Assembly: GCA_028285315.1 (NCBI GenBank)
Contig: JANQPU010000081.1
Location: forward strand, 1 to 43,041
From: Acaryochloris sp. IP29b_bin.176
GTDB lineage: Bacteria; Cyanobacteriota; Cyanobacteriia; Thermosynechococcales; Thermosynechococcaceae
DNA: 43,041 bases
Direction: 5' to 3'
Below, piece by piece: positions 10,242-18,569 of this stretch. Position 1 is the first letter of the stretch, and each line of letters starts with the position of its first letter. The position numbers and the translations under genes were made by a program. The notes beneath the pieces were generated by a model. It was not told where the DNA came from and did not search any database. It worked only from the letters and a program-made list of their open reading frames with translations.

Positions 10242-13200
10242 ATGGCACGGATTGTTCTAATTGCAGGATTCGAGTCCTTTAATATTGATTTGTATGTTAG
10301 AGCCGCTGAACTGGCCCAAGCCCGCTGCCCTGGTTTAGAGGTCCGTATCTTTAGCGATCGCGACATTAATGCCGACCCCGAGGCAGTAACGGCGGCATTG
10401 CAGGGAGCCGATGTTTTCTTTGGCAGCTTAGTCTTTGATTATGACCAAGTCCTGTGGCTGCGAGAGCGAGTTCAAGATATTCCCATTCGCTTGGTATTTG
10501 AGTCTGCTCTGGAACTGATGAGTCTCACCCAACTGGGCAAGTTTGTCATTGGCGAAAAACCCAAAGGCATGCCCAAGCCCGTCAAATTTATCCTTGATAA
10601 ATTTAGCAGTGGTAAGGAAGAAGATAAGCTAGCTGGTTATATCAGCTTCCTTAAAACAGGTCCAAAGCTCCTCAAATTTGTGCCTGTTCAGAAAGTTCAG
10701 GATTTACGCAACTGGCTGATTATCTACGGCTACTGGAATGCGGGTGGTCCTGAAAATGTGGCCGCCATGTGCTGGACCTTGGCAGAGAAATATCTGGACT
10801 TACCCCTTAACGCTGAAATTCCACCTCCCATCGAAACCCCCAATATTGGTCTGCTCCATCCCGACTATGAAAGCTTTTTTGAATCGCCTCAGGACTATCT
10901 AGACTGGTATCGGATTAATCGGTTGCCCTTTCTCTGGAAAGCAGGTGCCACCACCACCACTCGCCACATCCATTTTGAGCACCCCCCTGTGGTCGGGATT
11001 TTGTTGTATCGCAAGCATGTCATCACCAAACAACCCTATATCCCTCAGATGATTCGTAAGTTTGAGGAAGCAGGGTTAATTCCCTTACCCATTTTCATTA
11101 ACGGGGTAGAAGGCCATGTGGCGGTTCGGGATTTGATGACCACCCACCATGAACAGGCTCAACGCCAGCAGGGCACCAAGGAAATCCTGTCTTTGTCGGA
11201 AAAGGCGGCTGAGGTGGATGCCATCGTCTCTACAATTGGTTTCCCCCTCGTCGGTGGCCCCGCTGGATCGATGGAAGCGGGACGACAAGTCGCCGTAGCT
11301 AAACAAATTCTCAGTGCCAAAAATGTGCCCTATCTAGTGGCGGCCCCCTTGCTAATTCAGGATATTTATTCCTGGACTCGTCAGGGGATTGGCGGGCTGC
11401 AAAGCGTAGTTCTCTATGCCTTGCCGGAACTGGATGGGGCCATTGATACCATTCCCCTCGGAGGGCTGGTCGGCAATGACATTTATATTGTGCCGGAGCG
11501 GGTAGATCGTCTCACGGGGCGGCTAAAGCAGTGGATTGCCCTTCGTCAGAAACCGATGGCTGAACGGAAGTTGGCCATTCTCCTCTATGGATTTCCACCA
11601 GGATACGGGGCGACTGGAACTGCAGCTCTGCTGAATGTGCCTAAATCTCTCTTGAGTCTGCTCAGATCCCTCAAAGCCCAGGGCTATAACGTGGGGGATC
11701 TACCAGAGGATGGCGAAGAAATTGTTGATTGGGTGCGGGAAGCCGATAACGGGTTAGTAGATGCGGCCCAGATGAATGGTCATGCTGGGGCAACCACAGT
11801 CAATGTCCGTCAGCTAGAACGATGGTTGGGCTATTTGCTTACTCATCGGATCGAAAAGCAGTGGGACTCGCTGACGGGCACGGGGATTAAAACCAATGGC
11901 GAGGAATTCAGCGTTGGCGGCATTCAAATGGGGAATGTCTGGATCGGCGTCCAGCCTCCTTTGGGCTTATCTGGTGACCCAATGCGCCTTATGTTTGAGC
12001 GAGATCTGACGCCTCACCCTCAATATGCAGCCTTCTACAAATGGCTGCAAAATGGTTTTCAAGCCGATGGGGTGATCCATTTTGGCATGCATGGCACCGT
12101 CGAATGGCTGCCTGGTAGTCCGTTGGGGAATACGGGCTATTCCTGGCCAGATGTGCTGTTGGGGAATATTCCCAACCTCTATATTTACGCCGCCAATAAC
12201 CCCTCTGAATCAATTTTGGCCAAGCGTCGAGGGTATGGAGTTTTAATTTCCCACAACGTGCCTCCCTATGGTCGAGCCGAGCTATACAAAGAGCTGGCTG
12301 CCTTGCGGGATCTGATTCAGGAATACCGCGAAGATCCAGAAAAAAATGCCATGCTGCGGGAGGCCATCTGTAAAAAAATTATTGATGCCGGGATTGATGC
12401 AGACTGCCCGTTCCAGGAAGCCAAACAGCTAGGCATTGAATTCACTCCTGAAAATGCCCGCATGTTTAGTGCCGATGCATTTAACCATTATCTGGTGGAG
12501 CTGTATGAATATCTACAGGTTCTAGAAACTCGCTTATTCTCTTCGGGCCTGCATGTTCTGGGTGAATCCCCCAATGCTGAGAAACTGGAGAGTTACCTCC
12601 AGGCTTATTTTGGCGAGGAGTTACCTGAGGATGCGATCGCAGCCATCGCTACAGGCAAAGCAGCCGATCAGATCCGCCAACGGTTTGAACTCAATGGCAG
12701 CACCCCCAAACTAGAAGAAGCCCTGCAAATCCGTAGTCTACTTGCCCAAACCGAGGATGAACTCACCAATCTTCTGCGCGGCTTAAATGGAGAATACATC
12801 CCTCCTGCGCCCGGAGGTGACTTACTGCGGGACGGTCCCGGCGTCTTGCCAACAGGCCGCAATATCCATGCCCTCGATCCCTATCGGATGCCGTCACCAG
12901 CGGCCTATGAGCGGGGGCGCGAGATTGCCCGTAAGATTTTGGCCCAGAATCTAGAAGAAAAAGGCACCTACCCAGAAACCGTCGCCGTCATGCTGTGGGG
13001 CCTAGATGCGATTAAGACGCGGGGCGAATCCCTAGGCATTCTTCTTGAACTCGTCGGCGCAGAACCGATTAAAGAAGGCACAGGTCGGATTGTTCGCTAT
13101 GGTCTTACTCCCTTAGAGGAGCTAGACCACCCCCGCGTGGATGTCTTGGCCAATCTGTCCGGTATTTTCCGAGATAGCTTTGTCAATATTATTGAGCTGT

Positions 13201-14027
13201 TGGATGACCTATTCTTACGAGCGACAGAAGCCGATGAACCCGCAGAACAGAACTTTATTCGTAAACATGCCCTCGCCTTAAAAGAGCAGGGAGTCGAGAA
13301 TGTCTCTGCTCGTCTCTTCTCTAACCCTGCCGGAGATTTTGGTTCTCTGGTCAATGACCGGGTCACGGATTCCAACTGGGAATCCTCGGATGAGCTGGGG
13401 CAAACTTGGGGCGATCGCAATGCCTTTAGCTATGGTCGCAATGACAAAGGTCAAGCCCGTCCTGAAGTTCTCCAAACCCTACTCAAGAGCACAGAGCAGA
13501 TTGTCCAAGAAATTGACTCGGTAGAATATGGGCTCACCGATATTCAGGAATATTATGCCAACACGGGCGGCCTCAAGCTTGCCGCAGAGCAACAACGCGG
13601 TGAAAAGGTGAAAGCCAATTTTGTCGAAAGTTTTTCTAAAGACACGACCCCACGTGACTTAGATTCATTGTTGCGGATGGAGTACCGGACTAAACTCCTC
13701 AATCCTAAATGGGCAGACGCGATGGCTGACCAGGGATCTGGCGGAGCCTACGAAATTTCCCAGCGAATGACGGCGCTGATCGGCTGGGGAGGAACGGCAG
13801 ATTTTCAAGAAGGGTGGGTCTATGACCAGGCAGCAGATACCTATGCTCTAGATCCAGAAATGGCTGAGAAACTGCGTCAAGCCAATCCTGAAGCCTTTCG
13901 CAATATTGTAGGTAGAATGCTAGAAGCCCACGGTCGCGGGTTTTGGAGTCCAGATCAGGACAAATTGGATCAACTCCGAGCCTTGTACGAGCTAACGGAC
14001 GAAGAGTTGGAAGGGGTTAAAGTTTAG
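10242..14027 (+). CDS. chlH: Magnesium-chelatase subunit H, short form (ChlH/CobN family)
   Basis: The H subunit binds protoporphyrin IX and inserts magnesium with the ChlI-ChlD ATPase, the first committed step of chlorophyll synthesis. The 1261-residue chain is ChlH/BchH-like throughout: an N-terminal DUF3479-like part (LVFESALELMSL, then LIIYGYWNAGG), then PPVVGILLYRKHV, HFGMHGTVEWLPG, and a C-terminal MEYRTKLLNPKWADAM block. It is clearly shorter than the about 1330-residue plant-type ChlH, whose N-terminus differs. It therefore probably represents the second, shorter ChlH-type paralogue of cyanobacteria. A cobaltochelatase CobN role is possible but less likely. Its stop overlaps that of the convergent doc gene by four bases. 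Confidence 0.85.
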   Translation: MARIVLIAGFESFNIDLYVRAAELAQARCPGLEVRIFSDRDINADPEAVTAALQGADVFFGSLVFDYDQVLWLRERVQDIPIRLVFESALELMSLTQLGKFVIGEKPKGMPKPVKFILDKFSSGKEEDKLAGYISFLKTGPKLLKFVPVQKVQDLRNWLIIYGYWNAGGPENVAAMCWTLAEKYLDLPLNAEIPPPIETPNIGLLHPDYESFFESPQDYLDWYRINRLPFLWKAGATTTTRHIHFEHPPVVGILLYRKHVITKQPYIPQMIRKFEEAGLIPLPIFINGVEGHVAVRDLMTTHHEQAQRQQGTKEILSLSEKAAEVDAIVSTIGFPLVGGPAGSMEAGRQVAVAKQILSAKNVPYLVAAPLLIQDIYSWTRQGIGGLQSVVLYALPELDGAIDTIPLGGLVGNDIYIVPERVDRLTGRLKQWIALRQKPMAERKLAILLYGFPPGYGATGTAALLNVPKSLLSLLRSLKAQGYNVGDLPEDGEEIVDWVREADNGLVDAAQMNGHAGATTVNVRQLERWLGYLLTHRIEKQWDSLTGTGIKTNGEEFSVGGIQMGNVWIGVQPPLGLSGDPMRLMFERDLTPHPQYAAFYKWLQNGFQADGVIHFGMHGTVEWLPGSPLGNTGYSWPDVLLGNIPNLYIYAANNPSESILAKRRGYGVLISHNVPPYGRAELYKELAALRDLIQEYREDPEKNAMLREAICKKIIDAGIDADCPFQEAKQLGIEFTPENARMFSADAFNHYLVELYEYLQVLETRLFSSGLHVLGESPNAEKLESYLQAYFGEELPEDAIAAIATGKAADQIRQRFELNGSTPKLEEALQIRSLLAQTEDELTNLLRGLNGEYIPPAPGGDLLRDGPGVLPTGRNIHALDPYRMPSPAAYERGREIARKILAQNLEEKGTYPETVAVMLWGLDAIKTRGESLGILLELVGAEPIKEGTGRIVRYGLTPLEELDHPRVDVLANLSGIFRDSFVNIIELLDDLFLRATEADEPAEQNFIRKHALALKEQGVENVSARLFSNPAGDFGSLVNDRVTDSNWESSDELGQTWGDRNAFSYGRNDKGQARPEVLQTLLKSTEQIVQEIDSVEYGLTDIQEYYANTGGLKLAAEQQRGEKVKANFVESFSKDTTPRDLDSLLRMEYRTKLLNPKWADAMADQGSGGAYEISQRMTALIGWGGTADFQEGWVYDQAADTYALDPEMAEKLRQANPEAFRNIVGRMLEAHGRGFWSPDQDKLDQLRALYELTDEELEGVKV

Positions 14028-14446
14028 TTGTTAGGCTTAATGTTATCTCGTATTTTTATGGTTAAAGCTTCTTTACTCATCTCACTTTTAGCAACTTGCA
14101 GAACTATCTCATAGACCTCAGTATTCTCCAAAATCAACGAATACTTATTAAAGCGAATGAAAGTATCCATTGCTGCAAGAGCAGTACGTTTATTACCATC
14201 GACAAATGGATGGTTCATGATCAGATGATAGAGGTAGGCTGCTGCTTGGTCGTAAATTGTTGGGCGTAGAAGTTCGCCAAAGAAACTAGCCTGTGGTTGG
14301 GCGAGTGCTGATTCTAATAGACCTTGATCACGGATACCATAAGTTCCTCCAAATTTCTCAATTTGTCGGCTATGAATTTTTAATACTAATGCCTGATTTA
14401 AAAATTTAGGAGTTGGCAAGGCGACGATATACCTCTTCTCTCTCAT
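14024..14446 (-). CDS. Doc/Fic-family toxin (death-on-curing type)
   Basis: The 140-residue protein carries the Fic core HPFVDGNKRTA (about residues 79-89), with the GNKR variant typical of Doc, preceded by IHSRQIEKFGG and LLESALAQPQ, both usual for this family. Doc toxins are kinase-like Fic proteins that phosphorylate elongation factor Tu; that activity here is inferred from the family. The ATG start lies 41 bases inside the end of the upstream TPR gene, so the two are translationally linked. A TTG ten codons later would remove much of the overlap. The usual separate antitoxin gene is absent; the end of the TPR protein may supply it. Confidence 0.85.
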   Translation of the reverse strand: MREKRYIVALPTPKFLNQALVLKIHSRQIEKFGGTYGIRDQGLLESALAQPQASFFGELLRPTIYDQAAAYLYHLIMNHPFVDGNKRTALAAMDTFIRFNKYSLILENTEVYEIVLQVAKSEMSKEALTIKIRDNIKPNN

Positions 14447-15566
14447 TTTCAGAGTCTAGGTATGCTTGCCATACTTCTTGTTCAAAGTTCAATCCATCGC
14501 TAGCATCAGCAACTGTATTATCAGTGTTGGAACTCTGCTTCAGAGTAGATAAGGCTGCATTGTTGAGTAGCTGTTGAAATTTGTGGTTATTACGAACTAA
14601 ATCAAAATCTGGTTCAGTTTTTGCGTCTTCTCGCCAGTCAGGATAGAGATCGATCGCTTTGCCCAGATCCTGTATTGCCTTCTCAGCATCACCTTGCAGT
14701 CCGTAAGCACAAGCTCTGTTATACCAAGCCTTAGACAATTCCGGCTTAAGTTCAATCGCTTGAGAATAGGCAGAAATCGCATCATCGTAACGTTTCAGAT
14801 AAAGCAGTGGAAGCCCCTTGGCAGACCAAGCATCTGGACGGCTTGATTCTATGGCAATAGCTTTATCGAATGCATCTATAGCATCACTATACTGATTTAG
14901 GCAAACTTTCGCTGTTCCCAAATTGAGCCATGCATCATAATTGTGATCTTGCAATTGGATGGACCGCTCTGTCGCAGTGATGGAGTCAGCAAAACGCTTT
15001 AAATGTAGTAGCGAATAGCCTCTACTATACCAACATTCAGGATTGTCGGGTTGGTATTTGATAGCCTTGTCAAAAGCCAACAATGCTTTTTCATATTGAC
15101 CTTGTTGCTCAAAAACTGCACCTTTATTAAACCAAGCATCGGCATAATCAGGTTTAAGCTTAAGAGCTGACTCAAGATCTTCAAACGCCTTGGAATAATT
15201 ACCTAATCCTAGAAAAGACGCCCCTCTATTTAAATAAGCTTCAACAAAATCAGGCTTGAGCCCTAGAGCTACTTCAAAATCTTCAATAGCCTTGGAATAA
15301 TTACCTAGTGCTAAAAAAGACGCCCCTCTATTTAAATGTGCCTCAGCAAAATTTGGTGATAGCTTAAGTACCTTGTTAAACGTAGTAATAGCTTCTTTAT
15401 AATTTTTCTGAGTGTATAGTTCAGTTCCTCTAATGTAGAGAGAGACTGGATCTGAATTGATTTTTGATGCAATCGATTCCCCTTCCAGTAGCCTGTTAGG
15501 TGGAGCTAGACGTACAGATTGAGTTAGCTCTTGTTGGCCAGGGAAGGTTAGTGTAGAAGAAGCCAT
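14406..15566 (-). CDS. Eight-repeat TPR protein with antitoxin-like C-terminal tail
   Basis: After a 38-residue N-terminal stretch without signal peptide, eight consecutive 34-residue TPR units run from about residue 39 to 310, each with the W/Y-x-x-G-x-x-x-x-x-x-x-Y-x-x-A pattern. They are followed by a capping segment (WREDAKTEPDFDLVRNNHKF). The last about 40 residues are unlike TPR: an acidic, charged helix ending in EVWQAYLDSENEREEVYRRL then ANS. Tails of this kind are what I recall from small antitoxins paired with Doc toxins. The reading frame runs 41 bases into doc. Units 2 and 3 are near duplicates at DNA level. The gene is more A+T-rich than chlH next door. Confidence 0.8.
   Translation of the reverse strand: MASSTLTFPGQQELTQSVRLAPPNRLLEGESIASKINSDPVSLYIRGTELYTQKNYKEAITTFNKVLKLSPNFAEAHLNRGASFLALGNYSKAIEDFEVALGLKPDFVEAYLNRGASFLGLGNYSKAFEDLESALKLKPDYADAWFNKGAVFEQQGQYEKALLAFDKAIKYQPDNPECWYSRGYSLLHLKRFADSITATERSIQLQDHNYDAWLNLGTAKVCLNQYSDAIDAFDKAIAIESSRPDAWSAKGLPLLYLKRYDDAISAYSQAIELKPELSKAWYNRACAYGLQGDAEKAIQDLGKAIDLYPDWREDAKTEPDFDLVRNNHKFQQLLNNAALSTLKQSSNTDNTVADASDGLNFEQEVWQAYLDSENEREEVYRRLANS
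15190..15393 (-). repeat. Tandem 102-base duplication of a TPR unit
   Basis: Two adjacent 102-base units coding for TPR units 2 and 3 of the TPR protein are nearly identical over long stretches. For example, TGGAATAATTACCTAA at 15191 matches TGGAATAATTACCTAG at 15293, and both are followed by the same GACGCCCCTCTATTTAAAT run. The spacing is exactly 34 codons. The other six units have clearly diverged, so this looks like a recent internal duplication. The outer limits are approximate. Confidence 0.75.
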
Positions 15567-16606
15567 AACTTAGCTAAATAGCCGTTGGGAACAAGCTGTT
15601 TTGAAAATTTACTTAAATAAACTGATTTGATTCTCTAATCTATTCTTACTCAAGGTTTGATCCGAATGGTACCTCTCTATTGTGGCATGCTCACTTCTGA
15701 TTGCACTGGACTGTAGAGCAAAGTTTAGGGGTTAGCATATCGTTGAACAAATGCTGCTCGGGCTCCTTGGCGATCGTCGGAATGGATCTTTCCAGTGCCC
15801 AGCCTTTGTTAATCTTTGTGGTCTTTGCCCGCAATAAGGATGGTATCGCCTGGTTTAGCTGGCGCGATCGCACCGCTATCCCAACAGAACAGCAAAACTC
15901 ACCAGCGTTGCGATTTAACCTCAGTTTAAGGATGCACCCAGATTAAAGCATTCAGTTGTATGACCTCAGTAATAGCACCCACTGGGTCTGGCTCTTTTGA
16001 GACAATACAAATTTCAAGTCCTTGGCTAGGAGAATTTTGCTAACAAACAAGAGTTGCTAATTTTTCGGAGTAACGTAATCCATATACTAAAAAGCTCAGG
16101 TAATTGAAATCATTGGGATTTTTTGAAGCTATAGTTAGTTTTTTGAGGATTTAAGCGAAATTATTATGTGATGCAGTAACTAAATCTACTACAAAAGGAG
16201 AGTGAATGATTTATGCTACCTCGTTTAAGATAGCTATCTATCATCTCTAACAGTTGAGAATGATCAACGTCTTGAGTAAAGCAAAGTAATCTTGCCAATT
16301 CAATTCAGATTAGTCTGTATCTAGTTAGGAATGCCCCGATGGTGCACTAGAATTTCGCTTAATGTTAGTTGTGAGTTCATCAATAAGAAAAATTGGCTTT
16401 CACTAGTTTCAATACTTCTTATTGACCTGTCTTTATTTTTACTCCCTTCGATTTCTTTAGAGCTTTAAATTTTTTATCATGAATTCATGACAAGTATATT
16501 TGATGACTAGATAAAAATACTTCAGTGCTGTAGGGTAGCTTACAAAAATTCCATATTAGATGCTTTAAAATCGCAGCAACCAATTAACTAAGAAACTGTT
16601 TTACAT
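15567..16606. other. Gene-poor intergenic region (about 1 kb)
   Basis: No gene is convincing here. The only structure I can support is the left copy of a diverged repeat at 15753-15871 that reappears after the glycosyltransferase gene. The remainder is A+T-rich with frequent stops and must hold the promoters of the divergent TPR gene and glycosyltransferase gene. Confidence 0.5.
15753..15871. repeat. Diverged direct repeat, left copy
   Basis: This stretch can be aligned by eye with 17842-17963, in the same orientation. Shared blocks include CGATCGTCG, TTTG(T/G)TAATCTT(T/C)GTGG, GGAT(G/A)GTATCG and the terminal GCGATCGC. The minus strand is open for about 60 codons in both copies, with a weakly similar basic peptide. 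Its origin is unknown: a decayed gene fragment or a repeated non-coding element. Confidence 0.6.
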
Positions 16607-17761
16607 ATGGCTATTCATGTAATGCATGTCATGGATAAATTGAGCGTTTCTGGCTCAGGAATTCATGGTGTTTCTAAGGCAATTGAACGCTGGATTCCTT
16701 GTTTCAATTCTCAGGAAATTCGATTCAGTATTTGTAGCTTGCGAGCACCAGAGGAAGCAGCACAGATATTTGAACAGCAAGGTGTTCCCGTATTCTTTTT
16801 GGACCGAGGCAAGTTTGATCCCAGGACCTTTGGGGATCTACTGGCATTAATCAAACGAGAAAAGCCTGATATTTTGCATTTAAGCGGTTATGGGGCAACG
16901 ACGTTTGGTCGCTTAGTGGGTGCCATTAGAGGTCTTCCCAACATTGTTCACGAACATGTGGTTATTCCTAAACAACCTATTTATCAAACGATCGTAGATG
17001 CCTTACTATCGCCCTTGACGACAACGGCAATCGCCTGTTCAGAACCCGTACGTGACTTTATGGTGACGGAACGCAAAGTCAATCCGAAAAAAGTAGAAAC
17101 ATTATTTTATGGCCTCCCCCTAGCCGAGTTTCGAGCCCCCAATCCAGAGGTTATCGATCAAGAACGCTCGAAACTTGGAATTAAGCCGGGTGCAAAGGTG
17201 ATTTGTAACGTGGGTCGATTAGATACGCAAAAAGGTCAAATTTATCTTCTAAAAGCAGCAATATCGATTCTGAAAGTATTGCCAAATACCTATTTTCTAT
17301 TAGTCGGTGATGGGCCAGATTTCGAAATGCTCCAATCGTTTGCCCAACAACAGGGAATTGCAGAACAGGTGATTTTGACGGGATATCGAGAAGATATTCC
17401 AACTTTACTAGCACTTGCTGATGTTGTAGCGATGCCTTCCCTTTGGGAGGGATTACCGATCGCATTGGTTGAAGCTATGAATATGAGCAAGCCCGTCGTA
17501 GGGACAACAGCAGGGGGAATGGGATCTGCCATTGATAACGAGCAAACGGGCTTTATTGTCCCGTTTAAAGACTATGAACTGCTTGCAGAAAAACTTATTT
17601 TTTTGCTAAAGAACTCAGAATTAGCGCATGTAATGGGCAGCAAGGCAAAGGAAAAGTGTAAGAAATACGATATTACCCATTCCTATCAAAGATTGAGAGA
17701 AATATATGTGGAATTGAATGCCAGTAGAACTCAGTTGAAGGTCTCTGGCAGTTCGATTTGA
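16607..17761 (+). CDS. Family 4 glycosyltransferase
   Basis: This is a GT-B fold retaining glycosyltransferase. The N-terminal acceptor domain has a glycine-rich loop near residues 15-22 and HEH at 115-117. The C-terminal donor domain carries GRLDTQKGQ (203-211), LLVGDGPD (231-238) and the E-x7-E motif in PSLWEGLPIALVEAM (277-291), which binds the nucleotide-sugar. The length of 384 is normal for the family. The sugar and acceptor cannot be told from the sequence. It stands alone between two long intergenic stretches holding a matched pair of diverged repeats. With the Wzc-like gene and two GT2 genes nearby it suggests surface glycan synthesis. Confidence 0.9.
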   Translation: MAIHVMHVMDKLSVSGSGIHGVSKAIERWIPCFNSQEIRFSICSLRAPEEAAQIFEQQGVPVFFLDRGKFDPRTFGDLLALIKREKPDILHLSGYGATTFGRLVGAIRGLPNIVHEHVVIPKQPIYQTIVDALLSPLTTTAIACSEPVRDFMVTERKVNPKKVETLFYGLPLAEFRAPNPEVIDQERSKLGIKPGAKVICNVGRLDTQKGQIYLLKAAISILKVLPNTYFLLVGDGPDFEMLQSFAQQQGIAEQVILTGYREDIPTLLALADVVAMPSLWEGLPIALVEAMNMSKPVVGTTAGGMGSAIDNEQTGFIVPFKDYELLAEKLIFLLKNSELAHVMGSKAKEKCKKYDITHSYQRLREIYVELNASRTQLKVSGSSI

Positions 17762-18142
17762 ATTTGGCATCGTAACCATTTTTCATCGCAGATGATTTTC
17801 TAGTAATGGTCTAGTTCTCCGGCCAGACCATTTGGGTAGCACAGCTTGGGCTTTTTCACGATCGTCGAAACGGGTTTTTTGATGTCTAGACTTTGGTAAT
17901 CTTCGTGGCTCTTACCTACCCTGCGAACAGGATAGTATCGTTTGGTTTTGCTTGTGCGATCGCGGCTTGAGTGGCCACCCATTCACTCACCTCTACTACC
18001 TCTAATAGAAGACTGAGTCTATGTAGTGGTTTATATCAGAAGGCTGGCGTAAAACTGCTTGAATATCTGGAAAAGGATATGCATTGGTTTCCATTAACGA
18101 CTTACAATTTATTTAGCTAGATTACAAAATATTGAGGAACCG
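17762..18142. other. Intergenic region with repeat copy
   Basis: The 380 bases after the glycosyltransferase gene contain the right copy of the diverged repeat (17842-17963) and otherwise nothing recognisable. The short open frames on both strands look like by-products of the repeat rather than genes. A GAGGA run eight bases before the ATG at 18143 is a plausible ribosome binding site for the next gene. Confidence 0.5.
17842..17963. repeat. Diverged direct repeat, right copy
   Basis: This is the partner of 15753-15871, about 2.1 kb away and in the same orientation. The pair brackets one glycosyltransferase gene. It ends, like the left copy, in a HIP1 octamer GCGATCGC. The identity looks about 65-75 percent by eye, and no exact figure was computed. 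Confidence 0.6.
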
Positions 18143-18535
18143 ATGGAGTATACCCTGCCAGCAATCTATAACATCCCTGCCCCCCCTTACTTTCTCGTCC
18201 TGATTGCCGCTATATTTGGCGTAGCTTGTGGTAGGGCCTTTGAAGTGTCCTTAAAGCAAAAGGCAGATGAATGGTCGAAGCGAAAAACGACAAAGCCTTT
18301 GAGTGATGTTGCAGAACTCCGGTTGCTGATCCCATTAGCAGGGGTTTGCGTCTGTAGTTGGGTCTTTTTAGGGTCAGCCCTAACTATCTTTGCCGTATCC
18401 TGGGCTCAGGGTTTCACAACAGCATTTTTTGTGGTGACTTTTAGTGCTGTTCTCCTGTGGTCACAAATGATTCAAGTACTGAAAGCAATCGAAGAGGGTG
18501 GCTCAGAAGCGTTGGAAATCACCAGCATTTTCTAA
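18143..18535 (+). CDS. Small integral membrane protein of unknown function
   Basis: I do not recognise the family. The 130-residue protein has three hydrophobic segments: about residues 15-32 (PYFLVLIAAIFGVACGRAF), 61-82 (LIPLAGVCVCSWVFLGSAL) and 89-110. A charged loop (SLKQKADEWSKRKTTK) lies after the first. A good ribosome binding site (TGAGGA) precedes the ATG. It ends 34 bases before the start of the GT2-TPR glycosyltransferase, in the same direction, so the two are probably co-transcribed and it may belong to the same glycan pathway. Confidence 0.7.
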   Translation: MEYTLPAIYNIPAPPYFLVLIAAIFGVACGRAFEVSLKQKADEWSKRKTTKPLSDVAELRLLIPLAGVCVCSWVFLGSALTIFAVSWAQGFTTAFFVVTFSAVLLWSQMIQVLKAIEEGGSEALEITSIF

Positions 18536-18569
18536 TCGCAGTTGCTCTAACCACCGATTCGGCTTAATC

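Noticed and set aside
15701-15946. Plus-strand open frame of 81 codons
   Set aside because: It lies over one copy of the diverged repeat and is not matched by an open frame of the same length in the other copy, so it is not a supported gene.
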